Positions 60,307-64,000 of a stretch of 64,000 bases of DNA are shown piece after piece. How positions within the stretch are numbered: position 1 is the first letter of the stretch; each line of letters starts with the position of its first letter. The stretch comes from Chloroflexota bacterium (GTDB taxonomy: Bacteria > Chloroflexota > Anaerolineae > B4-G1 > DUEL01): the NCBI GenBank assembly GCA_014874475.1, contig JADBJJ010000026.1, positions 62,001 to 126,000 of the forward strand, given 5' to 3'. The position numbers and the translations under genes were made by a program. The notes beneath the pieces are model-generated. The model worked only from the letters and a program-made list of their open reading frames with translations, was not told the origin of the DNA and searched no databases.

Positions 60307-61161
60307 TTACCAGAATTTGTTCCCGCCCAGCATCCGTCGGAGAAAGTGGTACATCGCATAGCACTCCATAGCGAACGGCGGGAAGCCCAGCATACCCAGA
60401 AGGGGCATCCGGAAGTAATAGACCCCGAAATCCAGAGGCCAGGGGATGGTATAGCGCCAGCCAGCCATAGCCCAGTAGTTCCAGAACTCCCAGAGCAGCC
60501 CACAGACACCGCCCGCTGTTAGCAGGATCAGCGCGGGGCGGGGATTCCCTTCCTCCCATGCCCGGTAGCAGGACGGTGCTCCCAATTCCCGATTGACCGG
60601 CTCCAGGAACAGGATGAACCCGATCCAGACGAACGCGAAGGTGAAGGGGCGGGCCGGGGCTGGCAGAATGGGGGGAATGGTCAGAAAGGCGACCCCGAGG
60701 AGAAAAGACAGAGCGGTTCCAAAGGGAGTCATCGGTCGGGGCGCAACCCGGACCCGTCGGAAAAGGCCCAGTCCGTCCAGCACATCCGCCGTCTCAAAGA
60801 TGGCGGGGAAAATGGTAGCGAAGGACCACAGGTAGGCCAGGTTCCGCACCCATGGGTTCTCCGGCACCCCCACATAGTACCAGTTGCCCAGACGCAGATT
60901 ATACAGTTCAAAGGGCATCCAGCAGCCAACGGAGAGCCAGGGCAGCATGAGCGCCTGGCGGGGCTCATTCCGGATCAGCGAACGTCCCCGCAGGCGAAAA
61001 GAGAGGGCGTCGGCGAAGAGAATGTAACCTGTCCAGACGATGGGGGTAAACCACTGGGAGATAAAGGGCTGACGGAAAATCAGGCCTGCTTCTGCTCCAA
61101 TGATGATGAGAGCACCGAGCCAGCCATAGAAAGGGAACCGAGCAGGAGATCGCTCTTCCAT
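60307..61161 (-). CDS. Conserved integral membrane protein of unknown function
   Basis: The 284-residue protein has about seven hydrophobic segments and many aromatic residues (WLSVGCWMPFELYNLRLGNW, WEFWNYWAMAGWRYTIPWPL, FPPFAMECYAMYHFLRRML). I recognise no motif that fixes a function. Ends 15 bp before the SIS-domain start, so the two are probably co-transcribed. Confidence 0.75.
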   Translation of the reverse strand: MEERSPARFPFYGWLGALIIIGAEAGLIFRQPFISQWFTPIVWTGYILFADALSFRLRGRSLIRNEPRQALMLPWLSVGCWMPFELYNLRLGNWYYVGVPENPWVRNLAYLWSFATIFPAIFETADVLDGLGLFRRVRVAPRPMTPFGTALSFLLGVAFLTIPPILPAPARPFTFAFVWIGFILFLEPVNRELGAPSCYRAWEEGNPRPALILLTAGGVCGLLWEFWNYWAMAGWRYTIPWPLDFGVYYFRMPLLGMLGFPPFAMECYAMYHFLRRMLGGNKFW

Positions 61162-61184
61162 AGACCCTCACCTCCGGCATATAG

Positions 61185-61214
61185 CAAAATAGCCCGGCGG
61201 AGCGCCCGGGCTAT
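61185..61214 (-). terminator. Terminator of tRNA-Gly
   Basis: Nine pairs (ATAGCCCGG with the complement at 61206-61214) followed by TTTT on the minus strand, directly after the tRNA and before the membrane-protein gene. Confidence 0.85.
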
Positions 61215-61219
61215 AGAGG

Positions 61220-61291
61220 AGCGGGTGACGGGATTCGAACCCGTGGCATTCAGCTTGGGAAGCTGACGTTCTACCGCTGAACTACACCCGC
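61220..61291 (-). tRNA. tRNA-Gly (anticodon CCC)
   Basis: The minus strand folds with acceptor GCGGGTG/CACCCGC, D stem GTTC/GAAC, anticodon stem TCAGC/GCTGA with loop TTCCCAA, T stem ACGGG/CCCGT with TTCGAAT, discriminator T. CCA is not encoded. Confidence 0.95.
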
Positions 61292-61301
61292 CTTGTTGAT
61301 A

Positions 61302-61329
61302 ATTATAGCCGGGAGTTCGGAAAAGTCAA
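61302..61329 (-). promoter_or_regulatory. Promoter of tRNA-Gly
   Basis: On the minus strand TTGACT (61324-61329), 16-nt spacer, TATAAT (61302-61307). Confidence 0.8.
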
Positions 61330-61347
61330 GCCGCCTGCGAACAGGTC

Positions 61348-61376
61348 TTGACAAACCCTGGATCCGGACATACAAT
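61348..61376 (+). promoter_or_regulatory. Promoter of the VOC-dnaJ unit
   Basis: TTGACA (61348-61353), 17-nt spacer, TACAAT (61371-61376), only ~12 nt upstream of the first start codon. Confidence 0.75.
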
Positions 61377-61393
61377 AAAGTGGGGGGTGATGG

Positions 61394-61999
61394 ATGTTCC
61401 TGGAAGAGTTGCTTCAGTCGCCGGACTTCAGGCCTGCCATTGAGAATCTGGCCCGTCCTTTCCGGGAACGATGGGGATTGCCGGAGGTCCATCAGTTGGG
61501 CCTGGTGGTGCCGGACGTGGAGAACGCGGCCGATGCGCTGACAAAGCGGAACATCGGCCCGTTTTTCATTGCCGTCGGCGCTCCCCGGCTCTGGCGGGAG
61601 CGCGGTCAAGAGCGACGAGTGCGCGGGAAAATGGCCCTGGCCCGTTACCAGGGCGTGGAACTGGAGTTGCTGGAGCCGCTGGATGGCTCCGATTTCTATA
61701 CCGGGAGCGTGGACCCCGACGGACGCCCGGTTCTTCACCATCTGGGCTTCCATGTTGCTGACGTGGACGGTTGGGCGGACCGGCTGGCTCGGGCAGGTTA
61801 CCCCGTCTGGGTGCGGGGGCGGCTGGGCCTGGGCCCCTTGCGGACCGACTTCGCCTATATGGACACCCGCGGGGACACCGGTGTCATTGTGGAATTCATC
61901 CGCTGGCGGATTTTCGGTATCCGCTTTGTCCCTCCGGGCCCCGTCCTGAAAGCCATCGGCGGTTTGGAGAGACGGTTGGGATTCCGGCTGAAGGCGTAG
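61394..61999 (+). CDS. VOC-family (glyoxalase/bleomycin-resistance fold) protein
   Basis: The 201-residue protein has the paired beta-alpha-beta-beta-beta modules: [20 protein letters not shown] ... [10 protein letters not shown] and [22 protein letters not shown]-type second half (HHLGFHV) ending [14 protein letters not shown]. His and Glu metal ligands of the fold can be recognised. It resembles methylmalonyl-CoA-epimerase/glyoxalase-like members, but the reaction is not determined. G-rich ribosome site; 19 bp before the dnaJ-like gene. Confidence 0.82.
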   Translation: MFLEELLQSPDFRPAIENLARPFRERWGLPEVHQLGLVVPDVENAADALTKRNIGPFFIAVGAPRLWRERGQERRVRGKMALARYQGVELELLEPLDGSDFYTGSVDPDGRPVLHHLGFHVADVDGWADRLARAGYPVWVRGRLGLGPLRTDFAYMDTRGDTGVIVEFIRWRIFGIRFVPPGPVLKAIGGLERRLGFRLKA

Positions 62000-62018
62000 G
62001 GGACATACGCATACGGAT

Positions 62019-62963
62019 ATGGAATACAAAGACTACTACAAAATCCTCGGCGTTGATCGCAACGCCAGTCAGGACGAGATTAAGCAGGCCTACCGCCGAC
62101 TGGCCCGGCAGTACCACCCGGATGTGAATCCGGGCGATAAGGCTGCCGAAGAGCGGTTCAAGGAGATCAACGAGGCCTACGAGGTCCTCTCCGACCCGGA
62201 GAAGCGCCGCCGTTATGACCAGTTCGGCGCCGACTGGAGCCGCTGGCAAGCGCGCGGCGGCCCCGGTGGGTTTGAGGACTTCGCCCGCCAGTGGTTCGGG
62301 CAGGCCGGTCCGTATGTCCAGTACGTGGACCTGGACGAACTCTTCGGGCAAGCGGGCGGCCTGGGGGATCTCTTTGAGTTTCTCTTCGGCACCCCGCGCA
62401 CCCGGCCGCGCGCGGGCACCCGCCGGACCGCCACCACGAAGGGCCAGGATGTGGAAATGCCAGTGGAGATTACCTTGGAAGAGGCCTTCCATGGCACGAC
62501 TCGCCAGGTGGAGCGGGCCGACGGGCGCGTCGTTACGATCAAAATCCCCCCCGGGGCCCGCACTGGCTCCCGTATCCGCTTTGCCGGTCTGGGCCAGCCG
62601 GGCCTCTCCGGCGGCTCTCCGGGCGACCTCTACCTGAAGGTGACCGTCCAACCCCATCCCGTCTTCCGCGTGGAAGGGAGCGACCTCTGGCGGGACCTGC
62701 CGGTGGACCTTTACACCGCCGTCCTGGGTGGCGAAGTGCCGGTGGAGACGATGGATGGGACGGTAACGCTGAAAATCCCGCCCGGTACTAGCAGCGGGAC
62801 CAAATTCCGCCTGCGCGGGAAGGGGATGCCTCGCCCGGGCAACGCTGAGCGCCGGGGCGACCTCTACGTCGTCGTCCAGGTCCAGGTCCCCCAGCGGCTG
62901 AGCGCGCGGGAGCGGGAACTCTTTGAAGAACTGGCCCGCCTGCACCGGGCTGCGCAGTCGTGA
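62019..62963 (+). CDS. DnaJ-class co-chaperone without zinc finger (CbpA-like)
   Basis: The 314-residue protein has a J domain with HPD at 33-35, a Gly/Phe-rich region (about 70-125), then two DnaJ C-terminal beta domains ([20 protein letters not shown] ... [21 protein letters not shown] and [20 protein letters not shown]). The Cys-rich domain of classical DnaJ is absent. It stimulates DnaK. No CIRCE operator or dnaK is adjacent. Confidence 0.94.
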   Translation: MEYKDYYKILGVDRNASQDEIKQAYRRLARQYHPDVNPGDKAAEERFKEINEAYEVLSDPEKRRRYDQFGADWSRWQARGGPGGFEDFARQWFGQAGPYVQYVDLDELFGQAGGLGDLFEFLFGTPRTRPRAGTRRTATTKGQDVEMPVEITLEEAFHGTTRQVERADGRVVTIKIPPGARTGSRIRFAGLGQPGLSGGSPGDLYLKVTVQPHPVFRVEGSDLWRDLPVDLYTAVLGGEVPVETMDGTVTLKIPPGTSSGTKFRLRGKGMPRPGNAERRGDLYVVVQVQVPQRLSARERELFEELARLHRAAQS

Positions 62964-62970
62964 CTCACTC

Positions 62971-63034
62971 CAGAGCACGCAGAGATTAGACTTTATTGGG
63001 AATATTAGAACATCTGTGTTCGTCTGCGTCCGAT
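62971..63034. repeat. Degenerate 'cacgcagagatt ... tctgcgtcc' repeat
   Basis: Words gcacgcagag and atctgtgttcgtctgcgtcc match the 'tctgcgtt' family at 55915-55960 and 14734-14830. The gap 62964-63161 holds this and no gene. Confidence 0.5.
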
Positions 63035-63161
63035 TTCCGAGGCTATTCACCCAACCTTCACAATGTCTTCGCCCTATCTTCACAATCTCGTGATAGTGTT
63101 CCTGGCGGCTTCACTGCGGAAATGGTCTCTTTACCGTTAATTCAGGCCGATAGGTGGGAAT

Positions 63162-64000
63162 ATGCGCTTCGCTGATATGCGCCCTGCGACATACAACTTA
63201 CGACGTGCGCCCCGCTCCCTGCGCATCGGGCTGGGAGTGCTCCTTCTGCTGCTGACGACCCTGGCCTGTGCTTTGCCCCTCCCCACGCTGCCCCCTCAAT
63301 CGGAGACGGGGGCCCCGGCCAGCGCGCCGGTACCGGTACAGGTCGTCGTCACCACACCGACCCCGCTGCCGGACTCCCTGGTCGCCGAAGCAACAGCCGA
63401 AGACTTCCTGCTCATCAATCTCTACGCGCGGGTCAACCCCGGCGTCGTCAACATTGACGTGGCAGCCGGGACAGGAGACGAGGCCAGCATCTTCGGCAGC
63501 GGCTCCGGATTCCTCATTGACGCCGAAGGGCACATCGTCACCAATAATCACGTTGTGGAGGGGGCCGACGTCATCTGGGTCACTTTCAGCGACGGCAGTC
63601 TGCGAGAGGCGAGGGTGCTGGGCACCGACCCCTTCTCCGACCTGGCCGTCCTGCGGGTGGAGGACCTCCCGCCCGGCGCGGTCCCGCTGGAACTGGGGGA
63701 TTCGGATACCCTTCGGGTCGGCCAGCGGGTGATTGCCATTGGCAATCCCTTTGGCCTCCAGGGGACGATGACGGTGGGAGTCATCAGCGCGCTGGGGCGG
63801 GTGTTGCCCACCGTCACCACCGCGACCGGTGGCTCCTTCTCCAACCCCGAAGTCATCCAGACCGACGCGGCGATTAACCCCGGCAACTCTGGAGGCCCCC
63901 TCCTGGATTCGGAGGGGCGGGTGGTGGGGGTGAACACTGCCATCCGTACTACCACCGGGGGGAACATGGGCGTCGGCTTCGCCGTGCCGGTGAACACCGT
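63162..64000 (+). CDS. HtrA/DegP-type S1C serine protease, lipoprotein-like (3' end outside window)
   Basis: 279 residues are visible. A leader ends LLLLTTLACALPLP with Cys36, a likely lipidation site, then a Pro/Thr spacer and the chymotrypsin-fold protease domain with the triad His130 (TNNHVV), Asp160 (DPFSDLAVL) and Ser243 (NPGNSGGPL). A PDZ domain would be expected beyond the window. It is an extracytoplasmic quality-control protease. The first ~20 residues are encoded by words (ctgcgacatacaacttacga, cgtgcgcc) that look like a dispersed repeat. Confidence 0.93.
   Translation, partial: MRFADMRPATYNLRRAPRSLRIGLGVLLLLLTTLACALPLPTLPPQSETGAPASAPVPVQVVVTTPTPLPDSLVAEATAEDFLLINLYARVNPGVVNIDVAAGTGDEASIFGSGSGFLIDAEGHIVTNNHVVEGADVIWVTFSDGSLREARVLGTDPFSDLAVLRVEDLPPGAVPLELGDSDTLRVGQRVIAIGNPFGLQGTMTVGVISALGRVLPTVTTATGGSFSNPEVIQTDAAINPGNSGGPLLDSEGRVVGVNTAIRTTTGGNMGVGFAVPVNT

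Noticed and set aside
62964-63161. CIRCE or other heat-shock operator near the dnaJ-like and htrA genes
   Set aside because: No TTAGCACTC-type inverted repeat was found; the gap holds a degenerate dispersed repeat instead.
1-64000. CRISPR array, prophage or insertion sequence
   Set aside because: No regularly spaced direct repeats with spacers, no integrase, no transposase and no phage structural genes were seen; only short palindromic or word-type repeats.

Overview
The window is a G+C-rich bacterial chromosome segment, densely coded on both strands. It has canonical housekeeping genes (Lon, primary sigma factor, UvrA, FtsK, S6/SSB/S18, RecR) and no transposase, prophage or CRISPR array that I can see. 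Large membrane glycosyltransferases with long C-terminal beta domains, short lipoprotein leaders ending in a Leu-Ala-Cys box, a fused NuoCD, a Mop-type molybdenum hydroxylase, class I fumarase and a CooC-type ATPase together suggest a Chloroflexota (Anaerolineae-like) organism with an anaerobic or microaerophilic lifestyle. That placement is inference from gene content, not from a marker phylogeny.

Layout. 1-7.2 kb: the 3' end of a fusion protein; a minus-strand operon DUF177-sigma factor-folC-lon behind a near-consensus promoter; a four-cluster Fe-S protein. 7.2-17.7 kb: surface-glycan genes (GT-C type membrane transferase, GT4, two GT2, polyprenyl diphosphate synthase), a class I methyltransferase, a thioredoxin with an in-frame UGA in its active site, and uvrA. 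17.8-26.1 kb: plus-strand GNAT, 7TM-GAF sensor, S1-domain protein, FtsK, rpsF-ssb-rpsR and a SurA-like foldase. 26.2-30.8 kb: signalling block (LuxR-type regulator, CHASE2-cyclase, site-2 protease). 30.9-33.8 kb: MBL-fold protein, YbaB, RecR, DUF2344, DUF456, tRNA-Lys. 34-40 kb: Mop-type aldehyde oxidoreductase and an isolated nuoB-nuoCD-nuoI cluster. 40-45.3 kb: DedA, orphan ABC-2 permease, peptidase-MA lipoprotein, MBL hydrolase, decayed gene fragments and a DnaA-box cluster that looks like a replication origin. 45.3-54.9 kb: adenine deaminase, a three-part M23 protein, ferredoxin, SDR, tRNA-Pro, and a six-gene operon cooC-C39 peptidase-unknown-coiled coil-fumarase alpha and beta. 55-64 kb: GT2, YfhO-like membrane protein, DUF2905, SIS isomerase, membrane protein, tRNA-Gly, VOC protein, DnaJ-like chaperone and the start of an HtrA protease.

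The most interesting observation is the thioredoxin-like gene at 13717-14148 (minus). The first Cys codon of its CxxC motif is replaced by TGA, the frame stays open and conserved on both sides, and a perfect 8-bp stem with a 3-nt loop starting in G lies 3' of the TGA at the spacing expected of a bacterial SECIS. I read it as a membrane-anchored UxxC selenoprotein inside an operon with glycan-lipid genes. Second is the DnaA-box cluster at 44.9-45.3 kb next to a locally AT-rich stretch. Third are several families of short dispersed repeats. Some of these lie in frame inside genes or form gene ends (YfhO-like protein, GT4, UvrA C-terminus, HtrA N-terminus).

Promoters can be read directly at many genes. 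They fall into two groups, TTGAC(A/G/T) and TTGCCN, the second often combined with an extended -10 element.
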